Assembly: GCA_022800815.1 (NCBI GenBank)
Contig: JAAWRC010000028.1
Span: forward strand, 1 to 44,541
Length of the DNA stretch: 44,541 nt
Direction of reading: 5' to 3'
Origin: Lachnospiraceae bacterium
GTDB lineage: Bacteria > Bacillota > Clostridia > Lachnospirales > Lachnospiraceae
Numbering within the stretch: position 1 is the first letter of the stretch; each line of letters begins with the position of its first letter. The notes beneath the pieces were generated by a model. That model had not been told where the DNA came from. It ran no database searches and saw only the letters and a list, made by a program, of their open reading frames with translations. Positions 16,351 to 24,040 of the stretch are shown here, in pieces. A program made the translations under genes and the position numbers.

Positions 16351-19038
16351 TTATTTCCCGTAATATGCCTTCAGATAGATTTCCTTCAGTTCCCGCATCA
16401 GAGGATATCTGGGATTGGCCCCGGTACACTGGTCGTCAAAAGCCTGCTCCACCATCTCGTCCAGGGTCGCCAGGAAGTCTTCCTCCTTGATCCCATAGTC
16501 GGCGATGGTCTTCTTGATCCCAATCTTCTCCTTGAGGTCCTCCAATGCCTGAATCAGGTTCTCAAATACCTCCTGATCGTCCTTTCCGGTGATCCCGGCA
16601 AACCGGGCCGCCTCCACGTAGCGGTCAAAGGCATGAGGATATTTGTACTGAGGGAAGGTTCCCATCTTTGCGGGGGCCTCCTCCGCATTATAGCGAATCA
16701 CATAGGTCAGCACCAGGGCGTTGGCCACGCCGTGGGGCAGATGATGGAAGGCGCCCAGCTTGTGAGCCAGGGAATGGTTCACACCCAGGAAGGCATTGGC
16801 GAAGGCAAGACCCGCCATGCAGGAAGCGTCCGCCATCTTCTCCCTGGCCTCGGCGTCGTCCGCACCGAACTCGTAAGCCCTCGGCAGGTAGGTGAAGACG
16901 TTCTTGATGGCCTTGAGGGCCAGGCCGTCCGTGTAGTCGGAAGCCATCACGGACACGTAAGCCTCCAGCGCATGGGTCATCACGTCGATGCCGGAAGCGC
17001 TGGTGAGTCCCTTCGGCATGGTCATCATGTTGTCCGCATCCACGATCGCCATGTTGGGAAGCAGCTCATAATCGGCCAGGGGCCATTTCTTTCCGGTGGT
17101 CTCGTCGGTGATGATGGCAAAGGGCGTGACCTCGGAGCCGGTTCCGGCGGAGGTGGGGATCGCCACAAAGTATGCCTTCTCGCCCATCTTCGGGAAGGTG
17201 TAGACCCTCTTCCGGATATCCATGAAATCCATGGCCATATCCATGAAATCCACCTCCGGATGCTCGTACATCACCCACATGATCTTGGCCGCGTCCATGG
17301 CGGAACCGCCGCCCAAGGCAATGATCGTGTCCGGCTCAAAGCTGCGCATCATCTCCGCACCGGTCTTGGCGCATTTTAACTTGGGATCGGGCTCCACGTC
17401 GTAATAGCAGGTGTAGACGATGCCCATCTCATCCAGCTTATCCGTGATCGGCTTGGTGTAGCCGTTTTTATAAAGGAAGGTATCCGTCACCAGGAACGCC
17501 CTCTTCTTGTGCATGATGGTTCCCAGTTCGTCCAGGGCCACCGGCATGCATCCTCTCTTGAAATAAATTTTTTCCGGCGTCCTGAGCCACAGCATATTCT
17601 CTCTCCTCTCGGCAACGGTCTTAATATTGATCAGCTCTCTCACTCCCACGTTCTCCGACACGGAGTTTCCGCCCCAGGAACCGCAGCCCAGAGTGAGGGA
17701 AGGCGTGAGACGGAAATTGTAGAGATCGCCGATCCCGCCCTGGGAGGAAGGCGTGTTCACCAGGATCCTGCAAGTCTTCATGGCCGCCTGGTGCTTCGCC
17801 ATCTTGTTCCTTCCGTCCTCCGTGGCCGCATTGACATAGAGCACGGAAGTATGGCCGTAGCCGCCGTCGGCGACCAGGCGCTCCGCCTTTGCCACGGCGT
17901 CGTCGAAATTCTTCGCCTTGTACATAGCGAGAACGGGGGAAAGCTTCTCATGGGCAAAGGGCTCAGAAACCTCCACCGAATCCACCTCACCGATGAGGAT
18001 CTTGACATCCGCCGGCACTTGGATCCCGGCCAACTCCGCAATCACGGGGGCCGGCTGTCCGACGATCTTGGCGTTGACCGTTCCCGCCTCCGTCAGAATG
18101 ATGCCCCGCAGTTTATTCATCTCTTCCTCGCTCAGGAAGTAGCATTTCCTCTTCTTAAATTCCGCATGGACTTCTTTGTAAACCTTCTCCAGCACGATCA
18201 CCGACTGCTCCGACGCACAGATCATTCCGTTGTCAAAGGTCTTGGAGTGAATGACGGAATTCACCGCCATCAGAATGTCCGCCGTGTCGTCGATGATGGC
18301 GGGCGTGTTCCCGGGGCCCACGCCCAGGGCGGGCTTTCCGGAAGAATATGCCGCCTTCACCATGCCGGGGCCGCCCGTCGCCAGGATGATGTCCGCTCCC
18401 TTCATGACCTCGTTGGTCAGCTCCAGGGAAGGCACGTCGATCCAGGAGATGATCCCCTCCGGCGCTCCTGCCTTCACCGCCGCATCCAAAACCACCTTCG
18501 CCGCCGCAATGGTGCATGCCTTTGCACGGGGATGAGGGGAAATGATAATGGCATTTCTCGTCTTCAGGGCGATCAAAGTCTTGAAAATTGCCGTGGAAGT
18601 CGGATTCGTGGTCGGAATGACCGCCGCCACCAGTCCGATGGGTTCGGCGATCCGCTTATATCCAAACGCCTTGTCTTCCTCGATCACACCGCAGGTCTTT
18701 TCATGTTTAAATTTATTATATATGTACTCTGCCGCATAGTGGTTCTTGATCACCTTGTCTTCCACTACGCCCATGCCGGTCTCCTCCACCGCCATCTTCG
18801 CAAGGGGAATCCGCTGATGGTTGGCCGCCATGGCCGCCTCATAAAAAATCTTATCGACCTGTTCCTGGGTAAAGGTGGCAAAAATCTTCTGGGCCGCCCG
18901 CATCTCTTCCATTCTTGCCAGAAGCTTGTCGACACTATCGATGATTCCATCCTGCACTCCGGCTGTCTTTGTTGTTTCCTCCACAGCAATCTTTGTCTCT
19001 TCCACCGATGCTGCTTTTGCTGTTTCTTTTTTTGCCAT
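16351..19038 (-). CDS. adhE: Bifunctional acetaldehyde-CoA/alcohol dehydrogenase
   Basis: An 895-residue AdhE that reduces acetyl-CoA to acetaldehyde and then ethanol, consuming two NADH, and normally assembles into spirosomes. The N-terminal ALDH-like half shows IPTTNPTSTAIFKTLIALKTRN, GVGPGNTPAIIDDTAD and the catalytic cysteine in TFDNGMICASEQS. The C-terminal iron-dependent ADH half has IALGGGSAMDAAK, PTSAGTGSEVTPFA and the metal-binding histidines in HSLAHKLGAFHHLPHG. Compared with typical AdhE (~870 residues) it has a hydrophilic N-terminal extension of about 30 residues containing a repeated VEET motif. GAGGAAAAC precedes the ATG. It is a single gene with a consensus promoter and a Rex operator. 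Confidence 0.97.
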   Translation of the reverse strand: MAKKETAKAASVEETKIAVEETTKTAGVQDGIIDSVDKLLARMEEMRAAQKIFATFTQEQVDKIFYEAAMAANHQRIPLAKMAVEETGMGVVEDKVIKNHYAAEYIYNKFKHEKTCGVIEEDKAFGYKRIAEPIGLVAAVIPTTNPTSTAIFKTLIALKTRNAIIISPHPRAKACTIAAAKVVLDAAVKAGAPEGIISWIDVPSLELTNEVMKGADIILATGGPGMVKAAYSSGKPALGVGPGNTPAIIDDTADILMAVNSVIHSKTFDNGMICASEQSVIVLEKVYKEVHAEFKKRKCYFLSEEEMNKLRGIILTEAGTVNAKIVGQPAPVIAELAGIQVPADVKILIGEVDSVEVSEPFAHEKLSPVLAMYKAKNFDDAVAKAERLVADGGYGHTSVLYVNAATEDGRNKMAKHQAAMKTCRILVNTPSSQGGIGDLYNFRLTPSLTLGCGSWGGNSVSENVGVRELINIKTVAERRENMLWLRTPEKIYFKRGCMPVALDELGTIMHKKRAFLVTDTFLYKNGYTKPITDKLDEMGIVYTCYYDVEPDPKLKCAKTGAEMMRSFEPDTIIALGGGSAMDAAKIMWVMYEHPEVDFMDMAMDFMDIRKRVYTFPKMGEKAYFVAIPTSAGTGSEVTPFAIITDETTGKKWPLADYELLPNMAIVDADNMMTMPKGLTSASGIDVMTHALEAYVSVMASDYTDGLALKAIKNVFTYLPRAYEFGADDAEAREKMADASCMAGLAFANAFLGVNHSLAHKLGAFHHLPHGVANALVLTYVIRYNAEEAPAKMGTFPQYKYPHAFDRYVEAARFAGITGKDDQEVFENLIQALEDLKEKIGIKKTIADYGIKEEDFLATLDEMVEQAFDDQCTGANPRYPLMRELKEIYLKAYYGK

Positions 19039-19149
19039 GTTTTCCTCCTGACATCCGCCGAACCGATTTTTCGGTCAGGTTCCGGCAATTCCTGTCTCAG
19101 CGTCTCAATCTGTTCTGTCTCCGATTGACACGACAACTTTCGGGTTACA

Positions 19150-19167
19150 TTGATAACTTCTTAACAA
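19150..19167 (-). promoter_or_regulatory. Rex (redox repressor) operator of adhE
   Basis: The minus strand reads TTGTTAAGAAGTTATCAA, matching the Rex consensus TTGTTAANNNNTTAACAA at all but one specified position. It lies just downstream of the adhE -10, about +3 to +20, where bound Rex would block initiation. Rex releases DNA when NADH/NAD+ rises, which would induce ethanol formation. Rex itself is not encoded in the window. Confidence 0.85.
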
Positions 19168-19176
19168 TCCTCTGTT

Positions 19177-19205
19177 ATTATAACTTCATGTTAATATTTT
19201 GTCAA
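19177..19205 (-). promoter_or_regulatory. Consensus promoter of adhE
   Basis: Minus strand TTGACA, 17 nt, TATAAT: a perfect sigma-A promoter. It gives an untranslated leader of about 130 nt and is controlled by the adjoining Rex site. Confidence 0.9.
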
Positions 19206-19244
19206 TCCTTGTTTGTAATTTTTTTAGGGTTTTGCCCATAAAAA

Positions 19245-19299
19245 TTTCTGCTGTTATCTGATTTTTGTTATATTCAGAATTTTCAGATAACAACAGAAA
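19245..19299 (-). terminator. Terminator of the parA-parB-DUF4446 transcript
   Basis: A 17-nt arm TTTCTGCTGTTATCTGA and its near-perfect complement surround a 21-nt AT-rich loop and, on the minus strand, run into ATTTTTAT. It ends the DUF4446 transcript about 20 nt after the stop and isolates adhE. Confidence 0.75.
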
Positions 19300-19318
19300 T
19301 TTGTTATAAATTTATAAA

Positions 19319-19840
19319 TTACTTTTCAGCGCTCGGCTTTTCATGTCCGAGGGCGATTTTTACAGCTTTTTCTTCTTCCCGTCCGAGAGGCACTTCCGTC
19401 TCTCCGTCTATTACTTCTTTTACGTATACATAGCAAGTGTCCCGGCTGTGGACCGCATTCAAAATATAGCCATTTCTCTTTTGATTCATCAGCGCGAGTG
19501 CAAAACTGGATTTTCCTCCCATTCCCGGAAATGCGTCATATTTTACAAGGCCTGTTTTGTGGAACGATTTCGTTAATACCTGATGAATTACTTTAAGCGC
19601 TTTCTTTGTCGATTCATCCTCTTCCTGAAGTTTGCGGATGTCATCAAAAGCCTGCGCAAAAACTTCCTCCAGAGATTCCGCATCCCGTCCCCTCATAAAG
19701 CGATCATATTTTTTTGCCAGTCTGGAGTTTTTTACAATCTGAACAATCACCAGTACCGCCAAAATCAAGACGATCACGGCCAAGCCAAGGATGATGAAAA
19801 TTGGATCAAATCCCAGTTGATTCAAAATGCTGTTTTCCAT
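19319..19840 (-). CDS. DUF4446 family membrane-anchored protein
   Basis: A 173-residue protein with one N-terminal transmembrane helix (about residues 13-35, PIFIILGLAVIVLILAVLVIV), a charged coiled-coil-prone linker (RGRDAESLEEVFAQAFDDIRKLQEEDE), and a compact domain ending near EEKAVKIALG. The central VKYDAFPGMGGKSSFALALMNQKRNGYIL is the DUF4446 signature. The family regularly sits directly after parB in Clostridia, as here (28-nt gap), but its role is not established. A link between chromosome segregation and the membrane is only suggested by position. The ATG has GGAGG upstream. Confidence 0.88.
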   Translation of the reverse strand: MENSILNQLGFDPIFIILGLAVIVLILAVLVIVQIVKNSRLAKKYDRFMRGRDAESLEEVFAQAFDDIRKLQEEDESTKKALKVIHQVLTKSFHKTGLVKYDAFPGMGGKSSFALALMNQKRNGYILNAVHSRDTCYVYVKEVIDGETEVPLGREEEKAVKIALGHEKPSAEK

Positions 19841-19868
19841 TGATGTTTTTCCTCCTGATGCTTTTTTC

Positions 19869-20822
19869 TTATCCCTTTAAATGTTTAAACAGATCCATAA
19901 GTCTTTCTAACTCTTCCATAGAATAATATTCAATTTCTATTCTTCCCCGATTGGTATCCTTTCTATTTATATTTACCTTCGTCCCTAAAATTTCCCGAAT
20001 GCTGTTTTCAATATTTTTATAAATAACCTCCGCACCGGAATCGGGGACGGCGGAAACTTTTGGAGACTTCGGTTTTAATAATGCCTTGACGAGCTTTTCC
20101 GTCTCCCGAACACTGTATTTATTTTCGATCACTTTTTCAGCCGCCATATACTGGGTCTCTTTATCCTCCAATGCGAGCAGCGCCCTCGCATGTCCTCCGG
20201 ATATCTCCCCCTCGATCAGCATGAGCTGAACCCGTTTATCTAGTTTTAACAAGCGCATGGAATTTGTAATCGCCGTTCTGCTCTTGGATACCCGGAGCGC
20301 AATCTCTTCATGCTTTAAATGAAATTCATCGATTAATCTCTGGTAAGCGGACGCTTCCTCAATGGGATTCAGGTCCTCCCTCTGGATATTTTCAATCAGG
20401 GAAATTTCCATGATCTCCTGATCACTATAGTCCTTGACAATAACCGGTACTTCTTTCAGCTTGGCCAGCTTGGCAGCCCGCCAGCGTCTCTCTCCCGCAA
20501 TAATCTCATAATAATCTTCCCGCTTTTGTACCAAAAGCGGCTGTATGATTCCGTATCGTTTAATAGACTCTGCCAGTTCATTCAAGGCCTCCTCGTCGAA
20601 CTGCTTCCTCGGCTGTTCTCTGTTTGGCTCAATCAGGCTCAACTTTAAAAGCACCGGCTGCCTTTTTTCCTCTTCCTGGTTTTTTTCAGAGCCGTTGTCT
20701 CCCGTTATCTGAATTTTGGAACCCTGATTTGATTTCTGAATTCCCCCCAACTCCATTCCCATGGGAATCAGGGCATCCATGCCTTTCCCCAGGCCCAATC
20801 CGCTTTTTCTTGCCTGTGCCAT
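19869..20822 (-). CDS. parB: Chromosome-partitioning protein ParB (Spo0J)
   Basis: A 317-residue ParB. The N-terminus opens KSGLGLGKGMDALIP, then LIEPNREQPRKQFDEEALNELAESIK (residues ~65-90). The CTP-binding/Srx box GERRWRAAKLAKL (~110-122) and ENIQREDLNPIEEA follow, with a helix-turn-helix around VSKSRTAITNSMRLLKL (~180-196) that reads parS, and the C-terminal dimerisation region. ParB loads on parS, slides as a CTP-dependent clamp, and recruits SMC. Here parS sites lie 1-1.4 kb upstream. It follows parA by 43 nt in one operon with DUF4446. AAGGAAAACC precedes the ATG. Confidence 0.96.
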   Translation of the reverse strand: MAQARKSGLGLGKGMDALIPMGMELGGIQKSNQGSKIQITGDNGSEKNQEEEKRQPVLLKLSLIEPNREQPRKQFDEEALNELAESIKRYGIIQPLLVQKREDYYEIIAGERRWRAAKLAKLKEVPVIVKDYSDQEIMEISLIENIQREDLNPIEEASAYQRLIDEFHLKHEEIALRVSKSRTAITNSMRLLKLDKRVQLMLIEGEISGGHARALLALEDKETQYMAAEKVIENKYSVRETEKLVKALLKPKSPKVSAVPDSGAEVIYKNIENSIREILGTKVNINRKDTNRGRIEIEYYSMEELERLMDLFKHLKG

Positions 20823-20865
20823 GCTGGTTTTCCTTTCTGATTATAATAATCCAGACACAATCTTT

Positions 20866-21630
20866 TTAATTTCCTCGTTGGATCACTTCTTTTGCCAATA
20901 ATCGGTAACTTTCCGCCCCTACGGACCGGGGATTATAGAGAGTGATTGGTTTTCCATGGCTTGGCGCCTCCGCAAGCCTTACATTTCTTGGAATTATTGT
21001 CTTGTAGACAGCGTTACTCAGGTAATTTTTTACATTTTCAACCACTTGAAGCGACAGATTTGTCCTGGAATCATACATGGTAAAGACAACACCTTCCAGT
21101 TCCAGGGATGAGTTTAGCCGTTGTTTTACCAGATTAATCGTGTGAATTAGCTGTGAAAGGCCCTCCAGGGCGTAATATTCACACTGAATCGGCACCAAAA
21201 CCGTGTCTGCCGTCGTCATTGCGTTTACGGTCAGCATATTTAAGGAAGGAGGACAGTCAATCAAAACAAAATCATAGTTGCTTCTGATTTTATCAATTTC
21301 TTCCTTTAGAATAAACTCTTTGTTTTCAATCCCGATCAATTCGATCTCTGCACCGGATAATTCTATGTTGGAGGGCAAAATATCCAGGCCGGGAAGGACT
21401 TCTTTTAACAGGCATTCTTCGACGGGACTCTGTCCAATGAGAAGTTCATAAATGGTCTTTTCCTGATCGTTTTTATTCACTCCCAGGCCGCTCGTTGTGT
21501 TTCCCTGGGGGTCCAAGTCCACGGTCAACACTCTTTTTCCGGCTTCGGCAAGACAAGCCGAGAGATTAATTGCTGTTGTAGTCTTTCCTACACCGCCTTT
21601 TTGGTTGGCAATAGCTATAATTCTTCCCAT
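20866..21630 (-). CDS. parA: Chromosome-partitioning ATPase ParA (Soj)
   Basis: A 254-residue ParA/MinD-type ATPase. The deviant Walker A motif is at the N-terminus (IANQKGGVGKTTTAINLSACL), with DLDPQGNTTSGLG (A'), and VLIDCPPSLNMLTVNAM as Walker B. Length and motifs fit the chromosomal Soj class. ParA binds DNA in its ATP dimer form and works with ParB in origin segregation and DnaA control. AAAGGA precedes the ATG. It heads the parA-parB-DUF4446 operon, separated from rsmG by about 6.3 kb of accessory DNA, whereas in related genomes it is often near rsmG. Confidence 0.97.
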   Translation of the reverse strand: MGRIIAIANQKGGVGKTTTAINLSACLAEAGKRVLTVDLDPQGNTTSGLGVNKNDQEKTIYELLIGQSPVEECLLKEVLPGLDILPSNIELSGAEIELIGIENKEFILKEEIDKIRSNYDFVLIDCPPSLNMLTVNAMTTADTVLVPIQCEYYALEGLSQLIHTINLVKQRLNSSLELEGVVFTMYDSRTNLSLQVVENVKNYLSNAVYKTIIPRNVRLAEAPSHGKPITLYNPRSVGAESYRLLAKEVIQRGN

Positions 21631-21660
21631 AAGCGTGAGTTCCTTTCTTTATTCTCTATT

Positions 21661-21669
21661 ATTATACCA
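21661..21669 (-). promoter_or_regulatory. Possible extended -10 promoter of parA
   Basis: TGGTATAAT on the minus strand, about 30 nt upstream of the parA start, is a TGN-extended -10 element. No good -35 is present. Confidence 0.45.
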
Positions 21670-21718
21670 TTATATAATCTCTATTACCACAATATTTTCT
21701 TAATTCTTTTATAAATTT

Positions 21719-21734
21719 TGTTTCATGTGAAACA
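21719..21734. promoter_or_regulatory. parS site 1 (one mismatch)
   Basis: TGTTTCATGTGAAACA differs from the parS consensus TGTTTCACGTGAAACA at one central base. It lies about 90 bp upstream of parA. Confidence 0.85.
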
Positions 21735-21809
21735 TTTTTTATTCTTTGGTCCACTTTTATTTTTTAAATTGATGACTTTGAACTCTTGTCATCTTGAAAT
21801 TTGCAAATT

Positions 21810-21825
21810 TGTTTCACGTGAAACA
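21810..21825. promoter_or_regulatory. parS site 2 (perfect)
   Basis: TGTTTCACGTGAAACA, an exact 16-bp palindromic ParB binding site. A half-site TTTCATG lies a few bases downstream. Confidence 0.95.
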
Positions 21826-21921
21826 CTTTGTTTCATGTTTTTCCACTTTAGGTATTTAAAATTTATAAACAACAGTCATTATATATGTTTTAAAGAAATC
21901 ATTATAGCTTATTATTTCATA

Positions 21922-21937
21922 TGTTTCACGTGAAACA
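21922..21937. promoter_or_regulatory. parS site 3 (perfect)
   Basis: TGTTTCACGTGAAACA, exact match, 112 bp from site 2. Confidence 0.95.
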
Positions 21938-22155
21938 TAGATGTCCTTGTCTGTTTTTTTATAAGTATAATCTATCTTCAGCGAAAAGAATCCAGTCATG
22001 ATAAGATAAAACCGCTAAATGGATACAAGTAAAGGTGTTATCTAATTTACTTTTTAAAATAAACCATAAACCATGGGCAAAGTCCAAGATAATCTTTTTT
22101 ATCAAAGAAAAATATATTCGATATATGTGATCTTATGCCCATCTATTTTCTTTCA
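21938..22155. other. Gene-free AT-rich spacer between parS sites
   Basis: No gene is seen. Short frames in 21718-22264 exist only because each parS palindrome encodes FHVK or FHVSRET in translation. They lack ribosome-binding sites. Confidence 0.7.
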
Positions 22156-22171
22156 TGTTTCACGTGAAACA
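22156..22171. promoter_or_regulatory. parS site 4 (perfect)
   Basis: TGTTTCACGTGAAACA, exact match, 234 bp from site 3 and about 120 bp before the alpha/beta hydrolase start. Confidence 0.95.
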
Positions 22172-22220
22172 TTTTTAACTGCGATTTTTAAAACAAAGTC
22201 AAAGAATTTCAACATTTTCC

Positions 22221-22249
22221 TTGTATCAAACTGTAAAATATACTATAAT
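22221..22249 (+). promoter_or_regulatory. Promoter of the alpha/beta hydrolase gene
   Basis: TTGTAT, 17 nt, TATAAT, ending 44 nt before the start codon. parS site 4 lies about 50 bp upstream, so ParB spreading could affect it. Confidence 0.75.
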
Positions 22250-22293
22250 AAAAGAAATAACTAACCATATAATTTTGTTGAGGGTGTTAATCT

Positions 22294-23253
22294 ATGAATA
22301 AAAAAAGCGGTTTAATAAAAGGCATTTTTTTAGGTACATCTACAGCGGCCATCATCGCCGCCATCAATAAAGCCTTATTTGTACGGGCCACATCAAAAAA
22401 ACTCCTCACGACAGAGGAGCATGGTATTTATGCCTGGAGATTTGGAGATATTTTTTATACAAAGTCAGGAGAGGGAAAACCCCTGCTTCTGATCCATGAC
22501 CTAGTGACAGCTTCGTCCGGATATGAGTGGCATAAATTGATAAAAAAACTTTCCAGATCACATTCCGTTTACACCATTGATCTGCTTGGCTGCGGTCGCT
22601 CTCAAAAGCCAAATCTGACTTACACAAATTTTCTCTATGTTCAGCTTCTCACGGACTTTATCAAATCTGTGATTGGACATAGAACCGATGTGATAGTCAG
22701 CGGAAGTTCCTCTTCTTTTGTGATAACCACCTGTAACAATAACACGGAACTTTTTGACCGGATCATTATGATCAATCCGGATTCCCTCCTGAAATGCGGG
22801 CAAACCCCCAACCAATATAGCAGGATCTATAAATTTTTGATTGACCTTCCTGTCATCGGTACGCTGATCTACAATATTGCAAACAGCAGAAAAAGTATTA
22901 CGGAAAAATTTCTAACGATCAATTATGCGGATCCCTGTAAAATTGAACCAGAAACAATTTCCTTCTGCCACGAGGCCTCCCACCTGGGAGACTCCAGTGC
23001 CAAGGCTCTTTATTCCAGCATCAAGGGCAACTATACGAAATTAAGCATTTCCCATGCGCTGAAAAAAATTGACAATAGCATTTTTATAATCGGTGGCGAA
23101 TATGAGAAAAATATTGAAAATACGATTTTGGAATATACGGCCTTGAATCCCGCTGTCGAATCGGAAATTTTGAAAAATTCTGCCCATCTTCCTCATATGG
23201 AGACCCCGGAAGAAATTGTTAAAGTGATAGAAGATTTTCTCTCCTTAAACTGA
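22294..23253 (+). CDS. Alpha/beta hydrolase, membrane-anchored
   Basis: A 319-residue alpha/beta-hydrolase-fold protein. A hydrophobic N-terminal segment (GIFLGTSTAAIIAAINKALF, residues ~9-28) may anchor it to the membrane. The oxyanion region is LLLIHDLVTASSGYEWH (~65-80), with TIDLLGCGRSQKP (~93-105). The nucleophile elbow reads VSGSSSSFV (~135), with serine where GxSxG is expected but the last glycine replaced. The catalytic histidine is likely in NSAHLPHMETPEEI (~298). The substrate cannot be told; the closest general type is the esterase/lipase or haloperoxidase-like class. GAGGGTG precedes the ATG. It lies directly beside the parS cluster and is followed by a strong terminator. Confidence 0.85.
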   Translation: MNKKSGLIKGIFLGTSTAAIIAAINKALFVRATSKKLLTTEEHGIYAWRFGDIFYTKSGEGKPLLLIHDLVTASSGYEWHKLIKKLSRSHSVYTIDLLGCGRSQKPNLTYTNFLYVQLLTDFIKSVIGHRTDVIVSGSSSSFVITTCNNNTELFDRIIMINPDSLLKCGQTPNQYSRIYKFLIDLPVIGTLIYNIANSRKSITEKFLTINYADPCKIEPETISFCHEASHLGDSSAKALYSSIKGNYTKLSISHALKKIDNSIFIIGGEYEKNIENTILEYTALNPAVESEILKNSAHLPHMETPEEIVKVIEDFLSLN

Positions 23254-23326
23254 AAGATTTTTCATATAAATATCAGCCCTATTAAAGTCTTGTCATATTT
23301 ATGCGCTATAATATGTTTTGTTATAA

Positions 23327-23364
23327 ATGATCGCTGCAAAGGCCACTGCAGCGACCATTTTTTT
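23327..23364 (+). terminator. Terminator of the alpha/beta hydrolase gene
   Basis: ATGATCGCTGCA and TGCAGCGACCAT form a 12-bp stem (one wobble) with an 8-nt loop followed by seven T. It is a strong intrinsic terminator. Confidence 0.9.
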
Positions 23365-23443
23365 ACACAAATCCATAAGAAAATACAGGATTAAGACAGT
23401 GTATAGCGTGTGATGCCGCAATAAAAGCCCACAATTTAAAAAT

Positions 23444-23504
23444 TTATCCACAAAATCTTTAAAAACAATCTGTTTATCCCACATGCAAGCACCTATTATC
23501 CACA
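23444..23504. promoter_or_regulatory. DnaA-box pair upstream of padR
   Basis: Two perfect DnaA boxes TTATCCACA lie at 23444-23452 and 23496-23504, with an imperfect TTATCCCACA between them (23474-23483) and a TGTGGAAAA near 23567. They are about 12 kb from the main origin. The rest of the 23365-23597 gap is AT-rich and includes a GGTGA/TCACC dyad (about 23511-23525). No gene is supported there. Confidence 0.65.
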
Positions 23505-23597
23505 TTATATTGGTGATATTGTCACCTCCTTGATGATAAATAACCATATTTTCCATTTTTTTGTGGAAAACCACCTCAAAATTACCGAATGCCATTC

Positions 23598-23660
23598 TTG
23601 ACATATATCGCAAACCGATATATAATATCTAAATATACAGTTCTACTGTATATTTAGATA
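23598..23660 (+). promoter_or_regulatory. padR promoter with two embedded operators
   Basis: TTGACA (23598-23603), 17 nt, TATAAT (23621-23626) forms a consensus promoter. The spacer holds an ATATATCG-CAAAC-CGATATAT dyad (23603-23623). A second, perfect 15-bp inverted repeat with 5-nt spacer (arms TATCTAAATATACAG, 23626-23640, and 23646-23660) covers the start site. The layout is that of tight repression, most simply by the PadR product. Confidence 0.8.
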
Positions 23661-23690
23661 TAAAGTCATGCAATATAACGGAGGTGTCTT

Positions 23691-24029
23691 TTGAACAGAA
23701 ACAAATATCTTCCTCTCACAGAAACTGTTTATTATATGCTTTTAGCCCTGATGGAACCGTCTCACGGATACGCAGTCATGCGGCAGGTGGAAAACTTGAG
23801 CGGCGGCCAGGTCCGGCTTGCGGCCGGAACCCTGTACGGAGCCATTGAAAATCTTTTGAAGAAGCAACTGATCCACTCTCTCCCCAGCGATAACCCCAGA
23901 CGAAAAGTATACGTGATCTCCGAGCTAGGAAAAACTGTCCTGCATGCGGACTGTCAAAGAATGGTACGCATGATCCAGATGACGAGAGAACATGCAAAAG
24001 AAGAGACCGGGCCTTCTCTTCTCCCATAA
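23691..24029 (+). CDS. PadR family transcriptional regulator
   Basis: A 112-residue PadR-type winged-helix repressor. The opening LPLTETVYYMLLALMEPSHGYAVMRQVE, then LAAGTLYGAIENLLKKQLI (recognition helix, ~residues 40-58) and RKVYVISELGKTVL (wing) are diagnostic. The start is TTG at 23691, chosen because GGAGG lies 7 nt upstream and the protein begins where the family does. PadR proteins usually repress an adjacent transporter or detoxification gene in response to small molecules. Here no target follows in the same direction: the next gene is a convergent AraC regulator. Its target is either the upstream hydrolase, lost, or elsewhere. Two dyads in its own promoter suggest autoregulation. Confidence 0.93.
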   Translation: MNRNKYLPLTETVYYMLLALMEPSHGYAVMRQVENLSGGQVRLAAGTLYGAIENLLKKQLIHSLPSDNPRRKVYVISELGKTVLHADCQRMVRMIQMTREHAKEETGPSLLP

Positions 24030-24040
24030 GAATCCATCCG

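Noticed and set aside
17509-19128. 539-codon plus-strand frame opposite adhE
   Set aside because: Antisense to unmistakable AdhE motifs; composition is His/Arg/Leu-rich as expected of a shadow.
21718-22264. Two short frames containing FHVKH and FHVSRETF
   Set aside because: They are translations of the parS palindromes in AT-rich DNA and have no ribosome-binding sites.
23299-23613. 104-codon minus-strand frame upstream of padR
   Set aside because: It runs through the hydrolase terminator and the DnaA boxes, the start is poorly placed relative to GGAGG, and no family is recognised.
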